A stretch of 64,000 nucleotides of DNA from Microbacterium croceum (GCF_023091245.1 NZ_JAHWXN010000001.1:1550001-1614000), one strand, 5' to 3'; shown: positions 28,201-36,491, counted from the first letter of the stretch. Numbers and translations are program-made. The notes: a model not told the origin generated them from the letters alone.

Positions 28201-28340
28201 CGGACGGCGGCGGCACAGGCGCAGGCGAAGGCGGCCTCGCGAACACCGGCGGCGCCCTCCCGGTGGCGGCAACGGCACTCGCGCTGCTGCTGCTGTCGGC
28301 GGGCGGCGTCATGGTGGCGCGGCGCCGCCGCACGGTCTGA
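25215..28340 (+). CDS. Sortase-type surface protein with four lamin-tail domains and a beta-propeller-like region
   Basis: A 1041-residue exported protein. After a signal peptide (cut near residue 29-31, AAA-IGA) come four lamin-tail domains, each opening with a VxNEI/V motif: LVLNEIVYD (about 50), IVINEVDS (about 185), VVINEIES (about 325) and VRINEVES (about 455). From about 590 to 895 is a region resembling the esterase-like phytase/SdiA-regulated beta-propeller family (SGLDVQE, DTEGITVDG, GMEAVQWV). An Ig-like domain and glycine linker lead to LANTGG (residue 1008), a membrane helix and a basic tail, the signal of class E sortases. AGGAG is 4 nt before this ATG. A ligand or enzyme activity cannot be stated. 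Confidence 0.85.
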   Translation: MSRLLRGVAVSVVGALSAAALLAAPAAAIGATSDNTPTAIQEAEAAPGLVLNEIVYDAAQTGLADQVEIYNAGETTVSLDGWKISDEKRDAFGQAPEGTTLAPGEFLVLVKDIDFPFGLGKGDEVVLYDPSGAEVDAYAYANTAPIAVWARCPDGTGEWAHATAATPGGANDCSVAPVDGSIVINEVDSQPADWVEFYNPGTAALDISGYEIRDNSDDHRWQFRPGTTIGAGAYLVVEEGTIGLVSGIETAFRDPIGIGSADRIRLFDATGALIDDTLPWSGHAAIGGDAAAATLARCPDGAGAFVLAHPTPGATNACVTPDVVINEIESNGDATDWVEVLNTGTTAVDLSGWTVMDNDPNGHADQATPLPAGTLLAPGAYFVFDQPTNFVFGLGNGDTVTLRDATGNTVDEHVYTAHAAGVLARCADGTGEFVDIAVSTKGLRNACGNPVRINEVESDGGSPDDWIELVNPTDSAVDVSGVVVKDDDDAHAFTVPAGTTIAAGGYLVIERESLGFGLGRGDAVRLFDGDLLVDSTTWGAGHAATTWGRCPDTTGAFGVTEKPTKGMANVCAGEIAVTPWPGSADVRVLDDVPTFLEDSSGLDVQETADGAFLWAVDNGEGRIWKLEAHADGSVEKVDGWTDGKRVRFQKDASNPGAAGPDTEGITVDGDGFVYVASERDNSAKGVNQNIVLRVDPDAAAGDLVAQQQWDLTALLPTVGANLGMEAVQWVPDAALAGKLFDDNTGAAYDPADYAGHGSGLFFVAVEDNGHVYGFALAADGGATLVSEIAPGLTGVMALDYDSVRDVLWAVCDDGCQGRSAEITLNGTAKPGLAHHARPAGMPDINNEGFATAPASLSVDGQRPVWWFADGFASQSLRTGTLPGSDDETPGTNPPLPGSALNDDNRNGVTINPSVAAAGQQVIVTVGDAQAGTEVSVWMYSDPQQLVSGALDASGRITVTIPADAAAGAHRIAVYDADGDLIGWGDLRVTAASGGATDGGGTGAGEGGLANTGGALPVAATALALLLLSAGGVMVARRRRTV

Positions 28341-28347
28341 AGATCGG

Positions 28348-28377
28348 AGGGGTGACGGGAACGCATCCGTCACCCCT
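28348..28377 (+). terminator. Terminator after the surface-protein gene
   Basis: An 11-bp stem (AGGGGTGACGG with CCGTCACCCCT) and an 8-nt loop, 7 nt after the stop codon and followed by TTC. Confidence 0.85.
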
Positions 28378-28419
28378 TCGGCGTCTCCGCTCCCGTGCCG
28401 CCGTGTCGGTGCCGCGGCC

Positions 28420-28434
28420 TAGACTCATAAGGCC
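28420..28434 (+). promoter_or_regulatory. -10 box close to the helicase start
   Basis: TAGACT (28420-28425) is 9 nt before the ATG at 28435. The transcript would start within 3 nt of the ATG, so it is leaderless or nearly so. Confidence 0.5.
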
Positions 28435-30894
28435 ATGACCGAAGCTCCTCTCATCGTTCCCGGAACCGCCGGCCCGCAGGGTCAGGACGACCTCCTCGCC
28501 GGCCTCAACCCGCAGCAGCTCGAAGCGGTGACCTACCGCGGCCCCGCGCTGCTCATCGTGGCCGGTGCCGGTTCCGGAAAGACCAGCGTGCTCACGCGGC
28601 GCATCGCGTCGCTGTTGCGCAGTCGTGAGGCGTGGCCGAGTCAGATCCTCGCGATCACCTTCACCAACAAGGCCGCGGGAGAGATGCGCGAGCGCGTCGC
28701 AGGGCTGGTCGGCGATGTGGCCCGCGGCATGTGGATCTCCACGTTCCACTCCGCCTGCGTGCGCATCCTGCGACGCGAGGCCGAGCAGTTCGGCTTCACC
28801 AAGACCTTCACGATCTACGACTCCGGCGATTCCCGTGCGCTCCTCAAGCGCCTGGTCAAGGAGCACGAGGCAGACGCGTACGGTCTGACCCCCGCCGCCG
28901 TGCAGTCGCGCATCTCCAAGCTCAAGAACGAGTTGTCTGATGCCGAGTCCTACGCCCGCGACGCGAACATGTCGGATCCGGCGGAGCGCATCTTCGTCGA
29001 GCTGTTCGCGGACTACCAGCGCCAGCTGCGCAAGGCGAACGCCTTCGACTTCGACGATCTCATCGGCCAGACGGTGTATCTCTTCCGCGCCTTCCCCCAG
29101 GTCGCCGACACCTATCGTCGACGCTTCCGGCACATCCTGGTCGACGAGTACCAGGACACCAACCACGCGCAGTACGCGCTGATCCACGAGCTCACCCGGC
29201 CGGTCTCCGCCGCGGCCGCCCCCGACCCGTACGCCTCGAACGGCATGATGATCTTCGAGCCCGAGCCGGCGGCGAACCCTGACGCCCCCGAAGGCGGAGC
29301 CTCGCTCACGGTGGTCGGTGACTCCGACCAGTCGATCTACGCCTTCCGGGGCGCCGACATCCGCAACATCAGCGAGTTCGAGCGCGATTTCCCCGGCGCA
29401 CAGGTGGTGCTGCTCGAGCAGAACTACCGGTCGACGCAGAACATCCTCTCGGCGGCCAACGCAGTCATCGGCAACAACTTCGACCGCAAGGACAAGAAGC
29501 TCTGGAGCGACAAGGGCGACGGCGACGCGATCATCGGCTTCACCGGGTACTCGCAGCACGACGAGGCCCAGTTCGTCGCCGACGAGATCGAGGCGCTGCA
29601 TCGTGCCGGCATGCCGTACTCCGAGATGGCGGTCTTCTACCGCACGAACTCGCAGTCGCGTGCGCTGGAGGAGATCTTCATCCGCTCGGCCGTGCCCTAT
29701 AAGGTCATGGGCGGTACGAAGTTCTACGATCGCGCCGAGATCAAGGATGCGTTGGCCTACCTGATCGCGGTCGCGAACCCGGCCGACGACATGTCGGTCC
29801 GCCGCATCCTGAACAAACCGCGCCGCGGCATCGGCGACGTCACGGAGACGGCGATCGCCCGATTCGCCGAAGAACACGACATGAGCTTCCGCGATGCGCT
29901 GGCGCACCCGACGCAGCTCGGTTTCGGCCCCAAGATCCAGGCCGCGATCGCCCAGCTCGATGCCGTGCTCGCCGAGGCGACCGCGATCATGCTCCCCGCG
30001 TCGGGGGAGCTCCCGCCACCCACCACCGTGGCCGAGGGACTCAGCCTGCTGCTCTCGAAGAGCGGCTACCTCGATGCCCTCCGCGCCAGCCGTGACCCGC
30101 AGGACGAGGCGCGGGTCGAGAACCTCGACGAGTTCGTCGCCGTCACACGGGACTTCGCCCGCAACAACCCGGAGGGCACGATCGTCGACTTCCTGACGGA
30201 GGTGGCGCTGGTCTCCGACGCCGACGACCTCGAAGACGAATCCGGCACGGTGTCGCTCATGACGATGCACACCGCCAAGGGGCTGGAGTACGACGCGGTC
30301 TTCGTCACGGGTGTCGAGGAGGACCTCATCCCGCACCGCATCTCGGCGGGTGAGCCGGGTGGCCCGCAGGAGGAGCGCCGGCTGTTCTACGTCGGCATCA
30401 CGCGTGCGCGCAAGCGTCTGCACCTCTCGCTCGCCATGACCCGCGCGCAGTTCGGCGAGGTCACGGTCGCGATGCCGAGCCGCTTCCTGCAGGAGATCCC
30501 CGCGGCGCTGATCGACTGGCGCCAGTCGCCCGGTGACGTGAACTCGCGCGGCGGCATGCAGTCGCGCGCCCTCAACGCCCGCCGCCCCGGGGGCTTCGGG
30601 TCGTCGAGCTCGGGGTCCGGCGATCGCTTCGGCGTGAAAGCCCTCCCCGGCAGGGACTCGCTCAAGCCGCTGTCGACCGCGATGGATCGGTTCCCGAACC
30701 GCGTCACCGCCAAGGTGCGCGACAACGGCGACCTGGAGCTCACGGCGGGCGACCGCATCCGGCACACGGACTTCGGTGAGGGGCGGGTGGACGCGGTCAC
30801 CGGAGAGGGGGCGAAGCGCATCGCGCATGTGCGGTTCGACACGTCCGGGCAGAAGAAGCTGCTCATCAAGGTCGCGCCGATCGAGAAGATCTAG
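28435..30894 (+). CDS. pcrA: ATP-dependent DNA helicase UvrD/PcrA
   Basis: An 819-residue superfamily 1A helicase that unwinds DNA 3' to 5' in repair and replication restart. Motifs in order: Walker A VAGAGSGKTS (about residue 43), Walker B DEYQDTN, GDSDQSIYAFRGAD, EQNYRST, TMHTAKGLEYDAVFVTG and TRARKRL. An insertion of roughly 50 residues follows DEYQDTN, seen as a Pro/Ala-rich loop. The C-terminus ends in a Tudor-like module (RHTDFGEGRVDAV) of the sort that contacts RNA polymerase in PcrA. The window also holds LigD-type polymerase and ligase genes downstream. Confidence 0.95.
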   Translation: MTEAPLIVPGTAGPQGQDDLLAGLNPQQLEAVTYRGPALLIVAGAGSGKTSVLTRRIASLLRSREAWPSQILAITFTNKAAGEMRERVAGLVGDVARGMWISTFHSACVRILRREAEQFGFTKTFTIYDSGDSRALLKRLVKEHEADAYGLTPAAVQSRISKLKNELSDAESYARDANMSDPAERIFVELFADYQRQLRKANAFDFDDLIGQTVYLFRAFPQVADTYRRRFRHILVDEYQDTNHAQYALIHELTRPVSAAAAPDPYASNGMMIFEPEPAANPDAPEGGASLTVVGDSDQSIYAFRGADIRNISEFERDFPGAQVVLLEQNYRSTQNILSAANAVIGNNFDRKDKKLWSDKGDGDAIIGFTGYSQHDEAQFVADEIEALHRAGMPYSEMAVFYRTNSQSRALEEIFIRSAVPYKVMGGTKFYDRAEIKDALAYLIAVANPADDMSVRRILNKPRRGIGDVTETAIARFAEEHDMSFRDALAHPTQLGFGPKIQAAIAQLDAVLAEATAIMLPASGELPPPTTVAEGLSLLLSKSGYLDALRASRDPQDEARVENLDEFVAVTRDFARNNPEGTIVDFLTEVALVSDADDLEDESGTVSLMTMHTAKGLEYDAVFVTGVEEDLIPHRISAGEPGGPQEERRLFYVGITRARKRLHLSLAMTRAQFGEVTVAMPSRFLQEIPAALIDWRQSPGDVNSRGGMQSRALNARRPGGFGSSSSGSGDRFGVKALPGRDSLKPLSTAMDRFPNRVTAKVRDNGDLELTAGDRIRHTDFGEGRVDAVTGEGAKRIAHVRFDTSGQKKLLIKVAPIEKI

Positions 30895-30935
30895 TCCGCA
30901 TCGCGGGCCGCTCACGGCGGGTTAGGCTGACAGAT

Positions 30936-32081
30936 ATGGCCCTGTTCTCCCGCCGCAAGAAGTCCGGTGACGATGTCGTCGCCCCCGCATCCGACGTCTC
31001 CGAGGTCGAGGGCGATGCCCCCGCCGATGCGGACGTGACTGCCCCGACCGCAGAGCCGGAGGTCGAAGCCCCCCGCATCGGCATCTCGGTGCAGGCGTTC
31101 CGCGGTGTCGGAGAAGCAGCTGGCCCCGCGGTCGCGCTGCCTGACCAGAACGAGCAGCCGGGCGGCTCCGACGACTCCACGGCCCGCGCTGCCCAGACCA
31201 CCGCGACGGCGAACCCGCCCCGCCCTGCAGAACCCGTCGAGCGCCGTCTGCCGCTCGCTCCGGCGCTGCCGCCGGAGCAGACCGAGACGGTCGCGGGCAT
31301 GAAGGACAACGTCCTGCTGCGCGAGGCGCTGAAGGAGATCGAAGCGGGCGCCACCAACGAGCAATTGCTCGGCGTCATGCGCCAGGCGCTGCAGGGGCAC
31401 CTCTACATCCGCGTCAACGGCGACGCCCGTGCGCAGATCGCCGAGGGCAAGCCGCTGGCGGTGGCCGTCGTGCGCGATGAGGAGCGTCAGTTCATGCTCG
31501 CGTTCAGCTCGGCCGCCGCCGTGCGCGACTCCGTGCAGCTCGAGCAGGATCCCGCAGCGACCTCCGCGGTCGCACAGCCGGTCACCGCCGTACTGCAGCA
31601 GGTCGTCGCCGGCGACTTCGCCGGCCTGATCGTCGACAACGCCTCGGCCCCGCACCGGGTCGTGTTTCCCACGGAGCTGCTGCAGAAGACCCTCGAGCAG
31701 GCCGATGTCGACATGACCGTCAAGACGATCCTCGCGACGCCGCGGGCCCAGGATTCGGCGACCAAGGTCGGGGAGGCCCTCGCCACCACGCGCATGTGGG
31801 TGGCCGTGAACGACGGCACCGACACGGGACAGGTCGGCATCGCCGAGGCGCAGACCACGGACGGCAAGCGGTTCCTGCAGCTGTTCACGCATCCGCTCGA
31901 GGTGATCGCGCTCGGTCGAGGTGATCGCCCGTTGCCCTTCACACCCGATCAGCTCGCGAAGGTGCTCTCCAGCCACACCGCGATGGCCGGCGTCATCGTC
32001 GATTCGGCAGGACCGTCGATGATCGTCGAGCGCGACGCCCTGGCACCGGTGCTCGCGCTCGCCGTCGATCTCGACGACTGA
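30936..32081 (+). CDS. SseB family protein
   Basis: A 381-residue cytoplasmic protein. The first 115 residues are low-complexity, acidic and proline/alanine-rich; an SseB N-terminal domain follows (about 130-250: DNVLLREALKEI, GHLYIRVNG, FMLAFSSAAAV) and a second related part closes the protein. SseB-type domains are widespread but poorly understood. TAGGCT (30923-30928) lies 7 nt before the ATG, so it has its own leaderless-type promoter although it follows the helicase by only 41 nt. Confidence 0.78.
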   Translation: MALFSRRKKSGDDVVAPASDVSEVEGDAPADADVTAPTAEPEVEAPRIGISVQAFRGVGEAAGPAVALPDQNEQPGGSDDSTARAAQTTATANPPRPAEPVERRLPLAPALPPEQTETVAGMKDNVLLREALKEIEAGATNEQLLGVMRQALQGHLYIRVNGDARAQIAEGKPLAVAVVRDEERQFMLAFSSAAAVRDSVQLEQDPAATSAVAQPVTAVLQQVVAGDFAGLIVDNASAPHRVVFPTELLQKTLEQADVDMTVKTILATPRAQDSATKVGEALATTRMWVAVNDGTDTGQVGIAEAQTTDGKRFLQLFTHPLEVIALGRGDRPLPFTPDQLAKVLSSHTAMAGVIVDSAGPSMIVERDALAPVLALAVDLDD

Positions 32082-32145
32082 CGTCGCGGAAGGACCGTCT
32101 CCTCCGGGGGTTCCGCCGGGAACGCCCGCGCCCTAGTGTCGGAGC

Positions 32146-33201
32146 ATGGCCTCCGAGCGCGTGACCGTGACCGTCGCCGACACCGACGGAGAGCGCGACG
32201 TCGTGCTCTCCAGTCCGAACCGGGTGGTGTGGCCTGATGTCGGCATCACCAAGGCGGAGCTGGCGGAGTACGTGCAGCGTGTCTCCGTGCCGTTCCTCTC
32301 AGCGAACGGCGGGCGTCCGGTCTCGCTCGAACGGTTTCGCGACGGGGTCGGCAGTGACGGCTTCTTCTCCAAGAACCCTCCGAAGGGCACGCCCGACTAC
32401 GTCGACGCCGTCACGGTGACCTACAACAGCGGGCGCCAGCATCCGCAGCTCGTGCTCAACCGTGCGAGCGCGGTCGTGTGGGCCGTGCAGATGAACACGA
32501 TCGTGTTCCATCCGTGGGCGTCGCTCGCGGCCGACGCCGACAACCCGATCGAGCTGCGGATCGACCTGGACCCCCAACCCGGCACGGACTTCGCCGACGC
32601 CGTGCGCGCCGCGCATGTGCTGCGGGAGGTGCTGCAGGAGGCGGGGCTGGAGGCGTTCGCGAAGACCAGCGGCAACCGCGGACTGCACGTCTTCGCGCCC
32701 ATCGAGCCGGCCCATGAGTTCCTCGACGTGCGTCATGCGGTGATCGCTGCGGGGCGTGAGCTGGAGCGGCGGATGCCCGAGCAGGTGACCATGAACTGGT
32801 GGAAGGAGGAACGCGGAGAGCGGATCTTCGTCGACTTCAACCAGGCCAACCGCGACCGCACCATGGCGGGCGCCTACAGCCCGCGTGCCCTCCCCGCGGC
32901 GACGGTGTCGACCCCGGTGCATTGGGAGGAGTTGGACGGCCTCGACCCCACGCGCTTCACGGTGCGCAGCATCCCGCAGCGGCTCGATGACGTGGGGGAC
33001 CCGTGGGCGCCGATGCAGGATGCGCCCGGACGCATCGACACCCTGCTGGAGTGGTGGGCGCGTGACGTCGAGAACGGGCTGGGGGAGTTGTCGTTCCCTC
33101 CGGAGTTCCCCAAGATGCCGGGGGAGCCGCCCCGGGTGCAGCCGAGCAAGAAGGTCGCCGCGAACTGGGACGACGACGCCACACCGGCCGAGAAGAGCTG
33201 A
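32146..33201 (+). CDS. LigD-type DNA polymerase/primase domain protein
   Basis: A 351-residue archaeo-eukaryotic primase-like polymerase of the LigD POL family, used in non-homologous end joining and gap filling. Metal-binding residues are seen in RIDLDPQPG (two aspartates) and FVDFNQ (third aspartate), and nucleotide contacts in SGNRGLHVFAP. It stands alone: neither a nuclease nor a ligase domain is fused to it. The ligase gene is convergent 6 nt downstream, and no Ku gene is in this window. A TAGTGT box 6 nt before the ATG suggests leaderless expression. Confidence 0.92.
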   Translation: MASERVTVTVADTDGERDVVLSSPNRVVWPDVGITKAELAEYVQRVSVPFLSANGGRPVSLERFRDGVGSDGFFSKNPPKGTPDYVDAVTVTYNSGRQHPQLVLNRASAVVWAVQMNTIVFHPWASLAADADNPIELRIDLDPQPGTDFADAVRAAHVLREVLQEAGLEAFAKTSGNRGLHVFAPIEPAHEFLDVRHAVIAAGRELERRMPEQVTMNWWKEERGERIFVDFNQANRDRTMAGAYSPRALPAATVSTPVHWEELDGLDPTRFTVRSIPQRLDDVGDPWAPMQDAPGRIDTLLEWWARDVENGLGELSFPPEFPKMPGEPPRVQPSKKVAANWDDDATPAEKS

Positions 33202-33207
33202 CCGCGC

Positions 33208-34251
33208 TCAGGCCAGCACGTCGGCGAGGTCGTAGCCGGCGACCGTGTCGAGCTGATCGTAAGTGCACGATCGGGCATCGCGGTCGGGGCGCCAGCGCTC
33301 GAACTGCACGGTGTGCCGGAAGCGCGCTCCTTCGAGCTGGTCATAGCGCACCTCGAGCACACGCTCGGGGCGCAGCCTCACGAACGACACGTCCTTCGCC
33401 CCGCTGAAGCGCGAGCGCTCGCCCACTCCCGTGACCGCGTCGCCGGCCTCGTCGCGCTCCACCAGCGGTGCCAGCTCCGTCACCAGCTCCTGGCGGCGTA
33501 CGTCACTCCACGCAGCCACCCCGCCGACCTGGCGCAGGCTGCCGTCGTCACCGTACAGCCCGACCAGCAGGGAGCCGACCCCCGAACCCGACTTGTGGAT
33601 GCGATACCCGAGCGCGACCACATCGGCGGTGCGTGCGTGCTTGATCTTGATCAGCGTGCGCTTGCCGGGGGCGTAGGGCTCGGCGAGCGGCTTGGCGACC
33701 ACGCCGTCGAGTCCTGCCCCCTCGAACTCCGCCAACCAGCGGACGGCGGCCTCGCGGTCACGGGTGGTGCGCGTGAGGTGCAGCGGGTGCGGCACATCGG
33801 CCAGCAGCCGTTCGAGGCGCTGCCGGCGGTCTTCGAACGGCGTCGCGCGCAGATCGTCATCGCCCTCGGCGAGCAGGTCGAAGGCGATGAACATCGCCGG
33901 GGTCTCGGCGGACAAACGGGCGACGCGGGATGCCGCGGGATGGATGCGCTGACTCAACGCCTCCCAATCGAGGCGCTGGGCGCCCTCGGGCCCGGTGGCG
34001 ACCACGATCTCGCCGTCGAGCAGGCACGGACCGGGCAGCAGCGTCGGGATGGCCTCGACCAGTTCGGGGAAGTACCGCGTCAGCGGCTTCGCACCGCGGG
34101 AGCCGATCTCGACGGTCGTGCCGTCCCACGAGATGAGGCCGCGGAAGCCGTCCCACTTGGGCTCATACAGCAGCCCGCCCGGGGTCTTCGCAGGGTCGGG
34201 CACCGTCGCTGCGGCTTTGGCCAGCATCGGCGCAGGGATCTCGTAGCGCAT
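33208..34251 (-). CDS. ATP-dependent DNA ligase, LigD/LigC type
   Basis: A 347-residue ligase with a nucleotidyltransferase domain and an OB-fold. Motif I is EPKWDGFRG with adenylated Lys32; SRGAKPLTRYFPE is motif Ia-III region, LLDGEIV, DGVVAKP (motif IV) and LIKIKHARTADVV (motif V) follow. The size fits a bare catalytic ligase such as LigC or the ligase module of LigD. It seals nicks with ATP and probably works with the convergently encoded POL protein in end joining. No Ku-binding or nuclease part is attached. Confidence 0.92.
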   Translation of the reverse strand: MRYEIPAPMLAKAAATVPDPAKTPGGLLYEPKWDGFRGLISWDGTTVEIGSRGAKPLTRYFPELVEAIPTLLPGPCLLDGEIVVATGPEGAQRLDWEALSQRIHPAASRVARLSAETPAMFIAFDLLAEGDDDLRATPFEDRRQRLERLLADVPHPLHLTRTTRDREAAVRWLAEFEGAGLDGVVAKPLAEPYAPGKRTLIKIKHARTADVVALGYRIHKSGSGVGSLLVGLYGDDGSLRQVGGVAAWSDVRRQELVTELAPLVERDEAGDAVTGVGERSRFSGAKDVSFVRLRPERVLEVRYDQLEGARFRHTVQFERWRPDRDARSCTYDQLDTVAGYDLADVLA

Positions 34252-34306
34252 GGCTCCATCCTGGCGTCGCCATCGCCGTGGCGGAAGAGCACGCGAGGCG
34301 GCTTCT

Positions 34307-34395
34307 CAACTCAGGATGAACCTCGCCGGGGGTGGAGGGTGAGTCGCAGATTCCGGCGGCTCGCCCAGGTGCTGGGCACGGAGCGTCCTGAGTTG
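34307..34395. repeat. Inverted 10-mers bounding an 89-nt intergenic segment
   Basis: CAACTCAGGA (34307-34316) and TCCTGAGTTG (34386-34395) are perfect inverted copies 69 nt apart in the gap between the ligase start and the oxidoreductase stop. The arms are too far apart for an ordinary terminator; a small mobile or REP-like element is possible. I see nothing else in this 152-nt gap. Confidence 0.5.
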
Positions 34396-34403
34396 TGGAC
34401 GCG

Positions 34404-35855
34404 TCAGCCGAAGAGATCGGCCAGCGCGTGGGGGAGTCCGGCATCGGCGAGGGCCGTACGGGCGGCATGCCAGCCGGCCATGCCGTTCACCCCCGGACCC
34501 GGAGGGGTCGCGGACGAGGCGAGGTAGACGCCGCGCATCGGAGTGCGCCAGGGAGTGGGAGACAGCGTGGGTCGCCGCACGGCCTGCACGAGGCTGAAGA
34601 CGCCGCCGGAGATATCGCCGCCGATCTCGGCCGGGTTGACGGCCTCGCGTGAGGAGGCCGGCACGGCGTGGTGGGCGACGATGCGATCGCGGAACCCGGG
34701 GGCGAACCGCTCGACCTGCGCTGTTATGAGGGAGGTCGGATCGAGATCGGACCCGGCAGGCACGTGGATGTACGCCCAGAACACCGCCCGCCCGTCGGGA
34801 GCCCGTGACGGATCGAACACCGAGGGCTGCACGGCGAGCACGTACGGCCGGTCGCTCACGCGTCCCTGCGCCACGGCATTCTCGCTCGCCCAGATCTCGT
34901 CGCGCGTGCCACCGATATGCACGGTGGGCGCCCGCGCGACATCGGCGTGGGCCCACGGGACCGGCCCGTCCAGCGCGAAGTCGACCTTCGCCGCCCCTGG
35001 CCCGTAGCGGTACGCGGTCAGCGCTTTCGCGTAGCGCGAGGGGATGTCGGGGTGGGTCAGCGCCAGGCGCGGCGAGCTGTTCAGCAGCAGCAGGTCGCCG
35101 CGCGCCGGGTCGCCCCAGTCGAGAGTGCGCAGGTCGGTGACGTGCGTCCCGGTCTCGACGGTGCCGCCGTGCGCCACAAGGTCGGACACCAGGGCGTCGG
35201 CGATGCGCTGGGCTCCGCCGCGCGGATACATCCACCCTCCGGCGTGTGCGTGGGCGGCCAGCAGCAGGCCGGCCGCGGCACCGGAGAGCGATGGCAACCG
35301 CGTGTTGGCATGAGCGACCACGCCGGCCATGAGCGCCGCGGCCTCCTCGGTGCGCAACGCGCGCCGTGAGAACAGGGCACTCTGGTCGATCATCCGCGCG
35401 ACGTACCGTGCTGCCGTGACGGGGTCGTGGGGGACGCGCAACAGGGCGTTCCCGGTGAAGTCTCCGAGGCCGTCGATGTGGCGGGCGAGCGGCCTCAGTC
35501 TTCTGGTCCAGGCGGCGCCGTCGACGCCCAGCCCGCGTGCTGTGCGGTCGATGTCGCGCCAGGCGATTGCCGCTCGCGCGTCGTCGAGGGGGTGCGCGTA
35601 GGAGATCTCGGGGCGGATCCAGTCGATCCGCTCGGCCAGTCCGAACGCGCGGAAGAACGGCGAGGCGAGGGCGGCGGGGTGCACGGCGGAGCAGACATCA
35701 TGCCGGAACCCGGGGAGTGTGGATTCGAGCGTGCGCACGCCGCCGCCGATCGTCTCCGCGGCTTCGAGCACCCGCACCCGGTAGCCGGCGCGGGCGAGCG
35801 CGACCGCGGCGGCGAGACCGTTCGGCCCTGACCCGACGATCGTTGCCCGTGACAT
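34404..35855 (-). CDS. FAD-dependent oxidoreductase, phytoene desaturase-like
   Basis: A 483-residue flavoenzyme of the NAD(P)-binding Rossmann/amine-oxidase-desaturase superfamily. The N-terminus carries the dinucleotide fold IVGSGPNGLAAAVALARAGY followed by VRVLEAAETIGGGVRT. A second conserved stretch (YPRGGAQRIADALVSDLV) and a C-terminal FAD motif (GVYLASSATPPGPGVNGMAGWHAA) complete it. These agree with the CrtI-like family often annotated as carotenoid or retinol dehydrogenase, but no carotenoid genes are near, so the substrate stays open. The box GAGACT six nt before the ATG may be a -10 variant. Starting at the GTG 3 nt upstream is equally possible. Confidence 0.78.
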   Translation of the reverse strand: MSRATIVGSGPNGLAAAVALARAGYRVRVLEAAETIGGGVRTLESTLPGFRHDVCSAVHPAALASPFFRAFGLAERIDWIRPEISYAHPLDDARAAIAWRDIDRTARGLGVDGAAWTRRLRPLARHIDGLGDFTGNALLRVPHDPVTAARYVARMIDQSALFSRRALRTEEAAALMAGVVAHANTRLPSLSGAAAGLLLAAHAHAGGWMYPRGGAQRIADALVSDLVAHGGTVETGTHVTDLRTLDWGDPARGDLLLLNSSPRLALTHPDIPSRYAKALTAYRYGPGAAKVDFALDGPVPWAHADVARAPTVHIGGTRDEIWASENAVAQGRVSDRPYVLAVQPSVFDPSRAPDGRAVFWAYIHVPAGSDLDPTSLITAQVERFAPGFRDRIVAHHAVPASSREAVNPAEIGGDISGGVFSLVQAVRRPTLSPTPWRTPMRGVYLASSATPPGPGVNGMAGWHAARTALADAGLPHALADLFG

Positions 35856-35961
35856 CACGCCAGTCTCGCATGCGGGTGCGCGCGCCGTGCGTCCCCGGTG
35901 CGGGGAGATCGGTTCGAGAATCGGTCGGCGGACGCGCTCAGACGTGCGATCCTGGAGAGTG

Positions 35962-36450
35962 ATGAAAGAAGTTCAGGGGCCGACCCCCGCAGGCACCTCC
36001 CGTCCATATCGCTCGCTGCCCGAAGCATTGCGTGCGCACCGCATCGACCCGTCGAACCATGAGTTCATCACCGGCATCATGGATGCCGTCGGCATCAGCT
36101 CGTACATCGACCGCGGCCGCTACATCGAGGCCATCCGCCGCGGAGAGGGCGCTGCCCTTCACATCGGCAAGACCTACACGAACGGCTTCACGGAGGACGA
36201 GCACATCGTCGTCGGCTCGACCGCTCTGCGGCTGCAGCCGAGCGAGGGCCGCGCGCCGTTGTTCTACGTGAGCCACCCGAGCGAGTTCATCCCGCTGACG
36301 CCGCCCCGCGCGGCCAAGCGCACGACGACCCCGCGCGTTGCCGCCGCTCCCCGCGAGCGTGCGTCGAAGCCGGTCGAGGAGCGCGACTACGGCGTGTGCG
36401 ATGTCTGCTTCATGGTGAAGACCCCGGCTGGCGGCTGCGGCTGCAACTGA
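35962..36450 (+). CDS. Uncharacterised protein with a cysteine-rich tail
   Basis: A 162-residue soluble protein I do not recognise. Residues 1-100 are mixed alpha-beta (RSLPEALRAHRIDPSNHEF, GKTYTNGFTEDEHIVVG), then a basic, alanine-rich linker leads to the tail CDVCFMVKTPAGGCGCN. Four cysteines in a CxxC...CxC arrangement at the very C-terminus suggest a zinc knuckle or another metal site. GGAG at 35954-35957 favours the ATG at 35962 over the GTG at 35959. Codon use is like the neighbours. No linked gene suggests a role. Confidence 0.75.
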   Translation: MKEVQGPTPAGTSRPYRSLPEALRAHRIDPSNHEFITGIMDAVGISSYIDRGRYIEAIRRGEGAALHIGKTYTNGFTEDEHIVVGSTALRLQPSEGRAPLFYVSHPSEFIPLTPPRAAKRTTTPRVAAAPRERASKPVEERDYGVCDVCFMVKTPAGGCGCN

Positions 36451-36456
36451 TCGCTC

Positions 36457-36491
36457 GAGCCGACGGACGTGCTCCGCACGGCCGTCGGCTC
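36457..36491. terminator. Bidirectional terminator overlapping the AraC stop
   Basis: GAGCCGACGG and CCGTCGGCTC form a 10-bp stem, extended after one mismatch by CGTGC/GCACG to a 3-nt loop. Its right arm covers the last bases of the convergent araC-type gene. Confidence 0.8.

Noticed and set aside
23994..28373. A 1459-codon open frame antisense to the lamin-tail protein and permease
   Set aside because: Same codon-bias artefact; no motif, no promoter or ribosome-binding site, and it crosses two real genes.
28309..30915. Long antisense frame across the helicase gene
   Set aside because: Shadow of pcrA; composition Arg/Val/Asp-rich without conserved features.
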